Source of the DNA: Oscillatoria acuminata PCC 6304
Lineage (GTDB): Bacteria; Cyanobacteriota; Cyanobacteriia; Cyanobacteriales; Laspinemataceae
NCBI RefSeq assembly: GCF_000317105.1
Contig: NC_019693.1
Location: 558,001 to 622,000 of the forward strand
DNA length: 64,000 bases
Reading direction: 5' to 3'
Made by a program: the position numbers and the translations under genes. The stretch's first letter is position 1. Each line of letters starts with the position of its first letter. Positions 7,907-16,203 of the stretch are shown piece by piece. Below the pieces are notes generated by a model. That model did no database searches, was not told the origin of the DNA, and saw nothing but the letters and a program-made list of their open reading frames with translations.

Positions 7907-10609
7907 ATGTGGCTCCAGTCCCTTTCCTCGTCTAGTTGGGTAGTAGCAAGGCTTAGAGCGTTTTTCCTGAGACCAAAACAGCTTGCTATGTTTGAAGCCT
8001 GTTTAATTGGTTTGGTCTCTGGACTGGCGGCGGTTTTCCTGAAACAAGGAGTGGGATGGTTGGGCGGATGGCGGATCTATGCGTCATTCAATTTGCCTCC
8101 TTGGATTGGGTTGCCGATGATTGGACTCATCGGCGGGGCGATCGCCGGATTTCTAGTCGAACGCTGTGCTACAGAAGCGTCCGGAAGTGGCATTCCCCAG
8201 GTGAAGGCGGCCCTGGCTGGATTTCCTTTATCCCTGGATTTACGAGTTGCCTTCATTAAATTAATCAGTACCGTGATCACCGTGGGCTCCGGGTTGACTT
8301 TGGGGCGGCAGGGTCCAACGGTGCAAATCGGGGCGGCGATCGCGCAATCAATTGGCCGCTGGTTTCCCACCTCCCCGGATTACCGAAAACAACTGATCGC
8401 CGCTGGTGCAGCCGCCGGTTTAGCCGCTGGATTTAATGCCCCTCTCGCCGGTGTTCTGTTTGCCGTTGAAGAACTCCTCCATGATATTTCAGCCTTCTCC
8501 CTGGGTCCGGCAATCCTCGCCTCATTTATTGGGGCCGTTGTCTCCCGAATTTTAGGGGGAAAAAGTCTCGACTTAAATTTAAGCGCAGCGGGCTTTCAAT
8601 CTCAATTCACGGCCCCGGAAATCCCGTTCTACCTGTTTTTAGGCATCCTCTCCGGTTTGCTGGGGACTCTCTTCACCCAAGGCATTATCGCGAGTATTAA
8701 ATTTAACCGGAAGGTGATCCGAGTGGCCCTGCCTTGGCGCATGGGACTGGCGGGATTAATTTGTGGAATTGCGATCGCCCTGTTACCCCCGTTATTTCGC
8801 AATAATAGCGGCTTGCGGGAGTTCCTGATCACCGGATCCCCCAGTGCTGGAGCCTCGGCGATCGCCTTCCTGACTCACTTTTGCCTGACCATTATTGCTG
8901 CTGGATCGGGTGCCCCGGGAGGTTTATTCGCCCCTTCCCTGATTCTTGGTTCAGCTTTAGGCTATCTCGTGGGCATTTGGCAATTTTCGATTCTCGGTGC
9001 CGGATTACCCACCACTTACGCCCTAGCAGGCATGGGTGCTTTTTTCTGTGCCGTATCTAAAGCCCCCATTACCGCTGTCGTGATGATTTTTGAGATTACC
9101 ACAGACTTTAATTTAGTCCTCCCCCTGATGATTGTTTCCGTGGTGTCTTACCTCGTGGCGGAAATGGCTGAAAGCGGTTCGCTCTATGATAAATTACTTA
9201 AACTCAATGGCATTGACCTCAAAGCAGAAGCCACCCCGAATGCGATTCTAAGTGAGATTCGCGCAGCCGATGTGATGCAGCGCCGAGTGGAGACTTTAAC
9301 CCGCGAAACCTCCATAGAGGAAGTCGTTCAGGCATTTTCTCGCTCTCATCATCGCGGATTTCCGGTCCTAGATGGGGGGAAATTAGTGGGAATGGTGGCC
9401 CAGTCGGATTTGGCAAAAATCTCTAAGCTGAATTTACCCCCGGATACTATCCTGGAAAAGATTATGACTCCTCAAGCGGTGAAGGTGTCGCCTCGGGATA
9501 CCTTAATGGAAGTGCTGTTTCAACTCAACCGCTACAATCTGAGTCGAGTGCCGGTGACGGAAGGCCGAAAGCTGGTGGGGATTATTACGCGCACGGATAT
9601 CATTCGGGCCGAAAGCGATCGCCTCACGGGAAAAAATGGATTTGGACCCCATCCAGAACCGTCCTATCTGGTCTATCAGACGCGATCGCCTGCTACAGGT
9701 CAAGGTCGCTTACTCGTCCCCCTGGCTAATCCGGAAACGGCCCCGGCATTGCTGCGGTTGGCGGTGGCGATCGCCCATCAGCGCAACTATGAACTGGAAT
9801 GTTTGCAAACCATTGTCATCTCCCGTCACCAATCCCCCGATGAAACCGCAGTCAAAACCATTCCCTCCCGTCGGTTATTGCGCCTTGCCGAACGCATGGG
9901 TCGGGATTGGAATGTGCCGGTGCATACTCAAGTTCGCGTCGCCCATGATGTCGCCCAAGCCATGCTGGAAACCATTGACGAGCGACATATTGACCTGATG
10001 TTAATGGGATGGAAAGGCAGTACCGGCACTCCCGGGCGGATTTTTGGGAATGTGGCGGATACCATCATTCGTCAAGCCCCTTGCGATGCGATTTTGGTGA
10101 AAATGGGCCAAACCTCCTTCTCCCCCTCGCGCCGCAAGCCAGAAACCCAGCATTCAGGCAAGATTTCGGTCTTGACAACTGGACTGGACCGCCCTCTCCC
10201 CCGTCCGCGATCGTTTCAACGGTGGCTGGTTCCAATTCGGGGTGGCCCGAGTGGGTTAGCTACGGTAAAATTACTCCCCGGATTGGTGTCGATGACCACT
10301 AATCCTGAAATTCGCCTCTGTCAAGTGTTTGGGCCAGGAACTTATGGTGCGGATCAGGGGGTCCTTGACCAGGCTCTGGCCTTTCTGGAACGGCAAGTCA
10401 CCTGTCCGGTGATTTCAACTTCCCTCTGCGCTAACTCGGTCCAGGATGCGTTGATTGATTTGGCTCAAAAAGACCAATGTGATGTGATTGTCTTGGGGGC
10501 CAGTCGGGAAGGTTTGCTACATTCGGTGGTCAAGGGGAATATCCCGGAGGCGATCGCCCGCAATTGCGATTGTACCGTGATGCTGGTTCGCACCGGGACT
10601 GCGAGTTAA
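7907..10609 (+). CDS. ClC chloride channel/transporter with two CBS and two Usp domains
   Basis: The 900-aa product has a ClC membrane domain (residues ~25-430). Signatures are SGSGIP (92-97), GRQGPTVQ (133-140), the APLAGVLFAVEE segment (178-189) and GAPGGLFAPSL. Two CBS domains (~445-575) follow, starting at VMQRRVETLTRE and IMTPQAVKVSPRD. Two universal-stress-type domains follow: ~605-745, ending in GRIFGNVADTIIRQAPCDAILV, and ~765-897, with GASREGLLHSVVKGNIPEAIARNCDCTVML. In CLC-ec1 the residue after GR is the gating Glu148; here it is Gln135. Glu189, matching the proton Glu203, is kept. I recall Gln here in other cyanobacterial ClCs, so it may be a clade trait. CBS and Usp parts suggest nucleotide-sensitive control. 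Chloride as substrate is family inference. Confidence 0.88.
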   Translation: MWLQSLSSSSWVVARLRAFFLRPKQLAMFEACLIGLVSGLAAVFLKQGVGWLGGWRIYASFNLPPWIGLPMIGLIGGAIAGFLVERCATEASGSGIPQVKAALAGFPLSLDLRVAFIKLISTVITVGSGLTLGRQGPTVQIGAAIAQSIGRWFPTSPDYRKQLIAAGAAAGLAAGFNAPLAGVLFAVEELLHDISAFSLGPAILASFIGAVVSRILGGKSLDLNLSAAGFQSQFTAPEIPFYLFLGILSGLLGTLFTQGIIASIKFNRKVIRVALPWRMGLAGLICGIAIALLPPLFRNNSGLREFLITGSPSAGASAIAFLTHFCLTIIAAGSGAPGGLFAPSLILGSALGYLVGIWQFSILGAGLPTTYALAGMGAFFCAVSKAPITAVVMIFEITTDFNLVLPLMIVSVVSYLVAEMAESGSLYDKLLKLNGIDLKAEATPNAILSEIRAADVMQRRVETLTRETSIEEVVQAFSRSHHRGFPVLDGGKLVGMVAQSDLAKISKLNLPPDTILEKIMTPQAVKVSPRDTLMEVLFQLNRYNLSRVPVTEGRKLVGIITRTDIIRAESDRLTGKNGFGPHPEPSYLVYQTRSPATGQGRLLVPLANPETAPALLRLAVAIAHQRNYELECLQTIVISRHQSPDETAVKTIPSRRLLRLAERMGRDWNVPVHTQVRVAHDVAQAMLETIDERHIDLMLMGWKGSTGTPGRIFGNVADTIIRQAPCDAILVKMGQTSFSPSRRKPETQHSGKISVLTTGLDRPLPRPRSFQRWLVPIRGGPSGLATVKLLPGLVSMTTNPEIRLCQVFGPGTYGADQGVLDQALAFLERQVTCPVISTSLCANSVQDALIDLAQKDQCDVIVLGASREGLLHSVVKGNIPEAIARNCDCTVMLVRTGTAS

Positions 10610-10616
10610 AGGGGGT

Positions 10617-10865
10617 CATTGGTCATTGGTCATTGGTCATTGGTCATTGATGCTTTCGTTTAAGGGGATTGCAAAATATAAATCATCCAACCGTTCAACT
10701 GAAAGGAAGGTATGTGTAGGGGCGCAATGCGCAGGCCCTAGGGGCTTCGAGCATCGAAGCCCCTACATTGACGGGGCTACACCGTTGATCCGTCACTACG
10801 AACGAACGTTTTGGAGGTTTTATTTTTTGGAGTTCCCTAAGGACCAATGACCAATAACAAACGAC
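10617..10865. repeat. repeat-filled spacer: heptamers and a hairpin element
   Basis: Five CATTGGT-type heptamers (10617-10649) open the spacer and CCAATGACCAAT (10849-10860) closes it in inverted orientation. Between them lies a perfect 12-bp hairpin (10739-10750 with 10754-10765, TAGGGGCTTCGA). ATTGACGGGGCTA follows, resembling the terminus of the MITE-like element at 34.4 kb. A 74-codon frame across this tract is not credible as a gene. Confidence 0.6.
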
Positions 10866-10870
10866 AAAAT

Positions 10871-12001
10871 TTAAAAATCAACCCCACGCTTGAGTTCTAC
10901 TCCCTGATTAGCATAATGTTTGTGACAGAAGACTTCTGAGTGAACACTGGCTAACTCAAAGTAGGCGGGAATATTTTGACAGCGCCCGGTGATGATGATT
11001 TCGGTGTCTTTGGGTTTGCGGAGTAAGGCATCAACAATGGGTTGAACTTCCAGCAGTTCTAAGTCAACGGTGGGATTGAGTTCATCTAGGACAATGGTTT
11101 TGTAGAGACCCGAGGCGATCGCCGATCGCGCAATTTCCCACCCCCGTTCTGCCTCAACATAGTCAATTTCTTTCTGCTGACCCCGCCAGACAATAGCATC
11201 GCCACCACAGCGCTGATGATCCACCAGATTGGGGTAACTGTGACGCAACGCGGCGATCGCAGCATCTTCCGTATAGCCACTTCCCCCCTTCAACCACTGC
11301 ACAATCAGCACTCGATGGGATTGGTCCTGGCTGATTCCCTTCCCGATCGCCTGCAACGCCTTACCCAAGGCACTGGTAGACTTACCCTTTCCAGCACCCG
11401 TATAAATTTCAATCCCATCAATGCCATTTTCTACCCCTCCGGCATGATAGTGGGACTTCATTTCCGAATGTAAATCCGCAATTTCCAATAAAGCCGGGGG
11501 TGCCGATCGCCCCGTGGCAATAATTTCTAAATGTTCCGGTTTCTGTTCCAGGGTACGAACCACCTCCTCAGTAGAGAGTAATCCTAAATCCAGAACCGGA
11601 TTGATTTCGTCCAACACCACCACCGAATAGAGACCCGAGGCGATCGCGCCTTTAGCCACATCCCAACCCCGTTGCGCTTCCAGTCGGTCAAACCGGGTAA
11701 TTTCATCCGGACCAAAAAACTCCGCCCTTCCCGTGCGAACCTGATCAATCAGATGCGGAAAACCCCGTTGCAAAGCCTCGATCGCCGCATCTTCCTCATA
11801 ATGCCGCGCCGGACCCTTGAGAAACCGCAACAGCAGCACTCTGCTTTGCAGGGGAGTATTAATGCCCAAACCAATCGAACGCAGCACGACTCCAAGGGCC
11901 GCCTGAGATTTCCCCTTTCCCGCGCCATCATAAACGTGAATCTGACCTACGATGCGCTCGTGGGAAACAGCCGTGCGAATGCCGATGCCAGTTCTTGTCA
12001 T
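10871..12001 (-). CDS. tandem double-domain CobO/BtuR-like P-loop protein
   Basis: The 376-aa protein is an internal duplication. Domain 1 (residues ~17-185) has P-loop GAGKGKSQAA, LLLRFLKG, AQRGWDVAKGAIASGLYSVVVLDEINPVLD (in two blocks) and ATGRSAP. Domain 2 (~195-370) repeats the order with GAGKGKSTSA, IVQWLKG, AERGWEIARSAIASGLYKTIVLDELNP (in two blocks) and ITGRCQN. This is the core of cob(I)alamin/corrinoid adenosyltransferases of the CobO/BtuR type, which transfer adenosyl from ATP to cobalt. Normal family members have a single domain of about 190 aa. Both P-loops look intact, so an intramolecular dimer is plausible. The gene diverges from fraC across a repeat tract. Substrate is not proven by sequence. 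Confidence 0.8.
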   Translation of the reverse strand: MTRTGIGIRTAVSHERIVGQIHVYDGAGKGKSQAALGVVLRSIGLGINTPLQSRVLLLRFLKGPARHYEEDAAIEALQRGFPHLIDQVRTGRAEFFGPDEITRFDRLEAQRGWDVAKGAIASGLYSVVVLDEINPVLDLGLLSTEEVVRTLEQKPEHLEIIATGRSAPPALLEIADLHSEMKSHYHAGGVENGIDGIEIYTGAGKGKSTSALGKALQAIGKGISQDQSHRVLIVQWLKGGSGYTEDAAIAALRHSYPNLVDHQRCGGDAIVWRGQQKEIDYVEAERGWEIARSAIASGLYKTIVLDELNPTVDLELLEVQPIVDALLRKPKDTEIIITGRCQNIPAYFELASVHSEVFCHKHYANQGVELKRGVDF

Positions 12002-12427
12002 AGCTTTTTGTATTTTATGAATGCCTTCTCCTCTTATTATCAGAGTTCTCGTCCTCTTTTCCCTAATTGACCGGAGATTGGGAGATGGGGGGGATGGGGA
12101 GGATGGGGAGGATGGGGGAGACCGCCAATCGAGATTGGGGAGATGGGGGAGATGGGGGAGATTGGGGAGATTGGGAGATGGGGAGGATGGGGAGGATGGG
12201 GGAGATGGGGAGGATGGGGAGGATGGGGAGGATGGGGAGGATGGGGAGGAAACGACAGTAAGTCTTTAACTACAACCGGGGGAAGTTACGAACATCTCCC
12301 CCATCCTCCCCATCTCCCCCATCTCCCCAATCTCCCCAATCTCCCCCATCTCCCAATCTCCCCCATCCTCCCCATCCCCCCACTAAACCCACTTCAAGTC
12401 AGGTAGAATAGGCAAAATTAGGAGCCA
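12002..12427. repeat. purine-rich minisatellite with inverted partner upstream of fraC
   Basis: The tract at 12073-12250 is a run of GGGGAGGAT / GGGGGAGAT units on the plus strand, roughly 9 bases each. At 12294-12382 the complementary units (CTCCCCATC, CTCCCCAAT) appear, so the two blocks form a long imperfect inverted repeat with a loop of about 45 bases. The G-runs of four or five bases spaced by three to five could also form quadruplexes. It separates the divergent CobO-like and fraC genes and must contain or abut both promoters. Long frames through it encode only Gly/Asp/Trp/Met repeats and are not genes. Confidence 0.85.
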
Positions 12428-12958
12428 ATGGCAATTATGGTTTTTCCTCTGCCGACTATTTTACTTCAAACCTTTTTTTTAACCATTTCGGTCGCTATTG
12501 AATCGTCCGTGTTTTATGCGCGCTGTCAAGTCAGCCGAAAAACTAGCGTTGAATATGCCCTGGCGATTAATTTAATTTCCGCTTGTGTGGGCTGGATCTT
12601 CTTCTTCTATGTCGAGCCTTTTCTTTCCCCAGACCTCAAAATACAACTCGTCACTTATGTATTTTTAAATCAACTGGGAGAAGGTGGCCTCTCTTTAATC
12701 TTTTTCATCGGATTTTTCGTGTTTTGGGCTAACTTTTCAATCAAACTCATTAGCTTGAATTTATTTAATAAAATTGTTGACTCCGCTTATCCGCTTAAGC
12801 TCGAATCTGAATTAGAAGAAGATTATAGATATTCCCCTCGCAAAATAAAAAAAGCCCCAGAACGCCGACAAGCAATGGCTGTTTTATGGGGCCACTCCTA
12901 TAGTCATAGCATTATTTTATTAGTTTTATGGTTAAAAAATATTCAAAATACCAGTTGA
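12428..12958 (+). CDS. fraC: filament integrity protein FraC-like
   Basis: FraC is an inner-membrane protein needed for filament integrity and cell-cell molecule exchange at septal junctions in filamentous cyanobacteria. This 176-aa product matches in length and starts with the expected hydrophobic pattern VFPLPTILLQTFFLTISVAIES. Membrane helices lie at about residues 5-27, 42-64 and 78-103, with a charged C-terminal half and a final short hydrophobic stretch (~155-170). ATG 12428 follows GGAG at 12421 closely; the in-frame ATG at 12437 has better spacing and could be the true start. The decisive support is context: a FraD-like and then a FraE-like gene of the expected sizes follow on the same strand. 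Confidence 0.8.
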   Translation: MAIMVFPLPTILLQTFFLTISVAIESSVFYARCQVSRKTSVEYALAINLISACVGWIFFFYVEPFLSPDLKIQLVTYVFLNQLGEGGLSLIFFIGFFVFWANFSIKLISLNLFNKIVDSAYPLKLESELEEDYRYSPRKIKKAPERRQAMAVLWGHSYSHSIILLVLWLKNIQNTS

Positions 12959-13074
12959 AAAAACACGGATGAGGTCGGGAGAGAATTGGGCTTTAAATTA
13001 TTACAGAAACCAGCATAAATATTACAGTCATGAATGGCTTCTTGCTTCTCTTGTTCACCTGGTAACCGCCTAAA

Positions 13075-14064
13075 ATGCTCAAATACTTTATTGATAGATT
13101 GAGACCTCCCCGACCTTGTTGTTGGGAAACTTTTATTTTATTAAGCATATTTTCTTGGTTGCTTTCTGCCTTTTCCTGGCTGCTTGTTCCCCCGGCTGAG
13201 AATGCTTATCATTTCACCCATACCGGGGGATTGATATTTTTTGTGCTGGGAACGGCTTGGTGGCAATGGGAACGACCGATAAAACTATTTGGCATCAAGA
13301 TCGGTCCTTGGATTGTGGGATTGCTCATCAGTATTATTTTGTTGGATGACTTACCCGAGAATTGGCGGCATCAAGCGATGATGGTCACCTGGCCCCTGCT
13401 GGCTGCTGCGGTGCGGTCTGTGCCTAAATTTTTTAGAGGGCAGCTTTTACCGAGTTGGCCTCCGATCTCAATTCGTAAGGAATTGACGGTGATGTTTTTA
13501 TTTCATGTTTTGATAAGTTTATGGTTACAATTTGGGTTTTTGATGAATCAGTGGTTAAAAGAGTATCCCAGTTTATTAGGGGAAGATTTTACGCGAAGTT
13601 CTTTTGCGATCGCCCCAGGAATTGAAGCGCCGGAAATCCCCCAAGGAAATATTATGATTAACGAGATGGAAACTTTCCTCCGGGAACAGATAGAGGGGCA
13701 ACAGTGGCCCCGAGCCAATCAAGTGATTTCCGGATTGCTAGAAAACCGAATTTCTATTGATGAGGCGGTTAAAAACAATCTTGGAGAGCTTGAAGAACAT
13801 CAATGGTGGCAATTGCGGGGAACGATGATTCAGCGTCAGGGGGGATATAATATCACTTTATTTGCAATTTTTGAAGGAGTGCCTTTAACGGTGGAGAAAT
13901 ATTACCTAGAAAAATCCTGTGAAATCTCTCAGAGCTTTGGGCAAGCGGGACCCGGGAGCAGTCGCCCCCCCGCAGAGGCGTTAGAGCGGGCTATGGTGGA
14001 GTGCGGACCCGCCAGCGATCGCCAATCCGGACCCATCCCCTTCCAAGGGCAAGGTTTCGATTAA
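13075..14064 (+). CDS. fraD: septal junction protein FraD-like (DUF5357)
   Basis: FraD localises to septa in Anabaena and is part of the septal-junction plug that allows intercellular transfer. The 329-aa product has about five membrane helices in the first 160 residues (including LSIFSWLLSAFSWLLV, GLIFFVLGTAWW, WIVGLLISIILL and the LFHVLISLWLQFGFL segment). A soluble domain (~165-329) follows and would face the periplasm. Length and the N-terminal membrane/C-terminal soluble layout agree with FraD. It lies 116 bases after fraC and 145 before fraE, all on the plus strand. The last ~35 residues are Pro/Gly/Ser-rich and look disordered. Confidence 0.8.
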   Translation: MLKYFIDRLRPPRPCCWETFILLSIFSWLLSAFSWLLVPPAENAYHFTHTGGLIFFVLGTAWWQWERPIKLFGIKIGPWIVGLLISIILLDDLPENWRHQAMMVTWPLLAAAVRSVPKFFRGQLLPSWPPISIRKELTVMFLFHVLISLWLQFGFLMNQWLKEYPSLLGEDFTRSSFAIAPGIEAPEIPQGNIMINEMETFLREQIEGQQWPRANQVISGLLENRISIDEAVKNNLGELEEHQWWQLRGTMIQRQGGYNITLFAIFEGVPLTVEKYYLEKSCEISQSFGQAGPGSSRPPAEALERAMVECGPASDRQSGPIPFQGQGFD

Positions 14065-14209
14065 AATAGAAATAGAGAGGCGATTCTCCGACCTAGATTG
14101 ACTAGGCAAAGTCGGGTGAATTTTCTATTGCATTTCAGCCCCTATTCCTTTAAAATTTACTCATAGCAAAATCGAGAAAAGTGGAAACAAAAAACGAGGA
14201 GGTGTCTTG

Positions 14210-14983
14210 GTGAACCCAGGCAGAACGTTAGCGATCGCAAACAATGTCTTTTGGGAAGTGATTCGCGCTCGCGTCCTCTATTTTATCATGGTGTTTGGGT
14301 TATTTTTTATCGGGGCAATGCGCCTTATCCCAGAATATGCCGTACTGACTGAGGACAAAGTTCTTCTGGACTTAGGAATTGCGGCGATCGGCATTTTGGG
14401 ATTAATCGTTGCGGCATTTGTCGGAACTGCACCGATCCAAAATGAAATCGAAAATCGCACCGTTCTGGTTTTGTTGGCTAAACCCATTAGCCGCGCTGAA
14501 TTTATCGTGGGTAAACATCTGGGACTCTGTGCTGTTCTAGCGGTCCTAATTACAGTGACGATGGCGTTGTATTTAGGGTTGATGAGTTTATCTCAAATCG
14601 ACTATCCGCTATTGAGTCTGATTGTTGCGGCGTTTTATCTATTTTTAGAACTGTCATTACTCACGGCGGTGGCGATCGCCTTAAGTGTCTTCACCAGTTC
14701 GTTACTGGCAACCCTCCTGACTTTTGCCGTTTATGTGATGGGACACCTCAGTGAGGATATTGTTCAAGCTGGTGAACTGAGTCGAAGTCCCACGGTTGAA
14801 GCGATTACCCGAGGGTTATATTTAATCTTACCCGACTTATCCCGATTAGACCTCAAAAATCAAGCGGTTTATGGGATATTACCCGATGCAGCAACCTTGA
14901 TTTTAAATTTCATTTATGCCTTATTTTACATCGTTCTCCTATTGGCGATCGCCAATTTAATCTTTTCTCGACGGGAATTTTAA
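14210..14983 (+). CDS. fraE: ABC-2 type permease FraE-like
   Basis: FraE is an ABC-2 permease-like membrane protein co-transcribed with fraC and fraD in heterocystous cyanobacteria and needed for filament integrity. This 257-aa protein has six hydrophobic helices and the ABC-2 hallmark near residues 80-105 (PIQNEIENRTVLVLLAKPIS then REFIVGKHLG-like RAEFIVGKHLG). GTG at 14210 is chosen because a perfect AGGAGGTG ribosome-binding site lies at 14197-14204, five bases upstream; TTG at 14207 would be too close. No ATPase is encoded beside it. A general ABC export permease is the alternative, but operon context favours FraE. Confidence 0.8.
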   Translation: MNPGRTLAIANNVFWEVIRARVLYFIMVFGLFFIGAMRLIPEYAVLTEDKVLLDLGIAAIGILGLIVAAFVGTAPIQNEIENRTVLVLLAKPISRAEFIVGKHLGLCAVLAVLITVTMALYLGLMSLSQIDYPLLSLIVAAFYLFLELSLLTAVAIALSVFTSSLLATLLTFAVYVMGHLSEDIVQAGELSRSPTVEAITRGLYLILPDLSRLDLKNQAVYGILPDAATLILNFIYALFYIVLLLAIANLIFSRREF

Positions 14984-15292
14984 ATCGGCTTCTTTCTCTC
15001 CTGTTCGAGGGTGTCGGTTTTTTTCACAATGCAACGGGAGCATCTCAATTTTGAAAAGAGACCTAACCCCCCAGCCCCCTTCCCTAAAAGGGAAGGGGGA
15101 GAAAGAGATTTATTTCTCCCCTCCAGCAATCAAAAATTTTCCTTATTCTCCCTCTCTTAAAAGGAGAGGGCCGGGGAGAGGTCCGACTGGGTTTTAGGCA
15201 TAATTGAGATGCTCTTAATGCCACCCGTTTTTTAAACGCCGGTATCGACCCCAAATTTGACCCTGTAACTGTTTGTTTAGTCCAAACTCCTC
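14984..15292. repeat. MITE-like element with 13-bp terminal inverted repeats
   Basis: GAGCATCTCAATT (15038-15050) and its exact complement AATTGAGATGCTC (15202-15214) bound a roughly 180-bp element. Its body reads GAGACCTAACCCCCCAGCCC followed by alternating C-rich and G-rich blocks that fold on themselves. No coding capacity. Partial relatives lie at 883-1000, 20341-20460 and 33040-33110. The flank has AATGC on both sides, but it is offset, so I do not claim a target duplication. The rest of the spacer holds the larE promoter region, in which I cannot fix a -35/-10 pair. Confidence 0.7.
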
Positions 15293-16123
15293 ATGCAAGA
15301 ACTTCAACAACTTCAACAAATTTTTCACGAAATGGACCGGGCATTAATTGCCTATTCCGGCGGCATTGATAGTACCTTAGTTGCTAAAATTGCCTACGAT
15401 ACCTTGGGAGACAAAGCGTTAGCGGTGACGGCGGTTTCGGCCTCTCTGCTTCCGGAAGACTTAGAAGATGCGCGGATTCAAGCGGCAGAAATTGGCATTG
15501 CTCATCAAGAAGTAACCACCCAAGAAATGGCGAATCCCAATTACACTGCCAATCCCGTTAATCGCTGTTATTTCTGTAAAAGTGAACTTCATGATACCCT
15601 CAAACCTCTAGCGATATCTCGGGGATATCCTTATGTGGTGGATGGGGTGAATGGGGATGATTTGCACGATTATCGCCCGGGGATTCAAGCGGCGAAAGAA
15701 CGAGGGGCGCGATCGCCCCTTGCGGAAGTCGGACTCACGAAAGTCCAAGTGCGTCAACTAGCGAAATTCTTAGACTTGCCTTGGTGGGATAAACCCGCCC
15801 AACCCTGTTTAAGTTCGCGGTTTCCTTATGGGGAAGAAATCACCGTCGAAAAGCTTCAAAGAGTGGGTCGCGCCGAGCGTTATTTGCGAAAATTAGGACT
15901 CAAAAATCTCCGAGTTCGGTCCGAAGGAGACAGCGCCCGAATTGAATTACCCCCGGAACAAATCAAGGAATTTGTCTTAATCACGGACTTGCCGGCTTTA
16001 GTGGCTTCCTTTCAAGACTTTGGGTTTATTTACGTTAATTTAGACCTAGAAGGGTATCGCAGTGGTAAACTCAATCAGGTCTTAAAACCCGAGGTGTTGG
16101 CAAAAGCACCGGCAGGGATATAG
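15293..16123 (+). CDS. larE: LarE-type ATP-dependent sulfur transferase
   Basis: LarE activates the carboxylates of pyridinium dicarboxylate with ATP and inserts sulfur while building the nickel-pincer cofactor. The PP-loop SGGIDSTLVA (residues 22-31) and PAQPCLSSRFPYG (168-180) identify it. Three cysteines stand out: C92 and C95 (NRCYFCKSE) and C172. In the best-studied lactobacillus enzyme only the last is present and is sacrificed. LarE proteins with all three are reported to carry a [4Fe-4S] cluster and can act catalytically, so this copy is likely that type (inference from motif). No larA, larB or larC lies nearby. Length of 276 aa is normal. Confidence 0.88.
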   Translation: MQELQQLQQIFHEMDRALIAYSGGIDSTLVAKIAYDTLGDKALAVTAVSASLLPEDLEDARIQAAEIGIAHQEVTTQEMANPNYTANPVNRCYFCKSELHDTLKPLAISRGYPYVVDGVNGDDLHDYRPGIQAAKERGARSPLAEVGLTKVQVRQLAKFLDLPWWDKPAQPCLSSRFPYGEEITVEKLQRVGRAERYLRKLGLKNLRVRSEGDSARIELPPEQIKEFVLITDLPALVASFQDFGFIYVNLDLEGYRSGKLNQVLKPEVLAKAPAGI

Positions 16124-16203
16124 GTGACAACTGTGGGGGTTATGGGCGAATGCTCGCCGGTGACCCCCTGGGGTGCGGAGTTCTGTTATTTTTAAATTAA
16201 ACG

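Noticed and set aside
10626-10850. 74-codon frame after the ClC gene
   Set aside because: It runs through heptamer repeats and a hairpin element and has no domain.
12021-12406. Overlapping frames encoding Gly/Asp/Trp/Met repeats
   Set aside because: They are translations of the purine minisatellite in all three frames, with no unique sequence.
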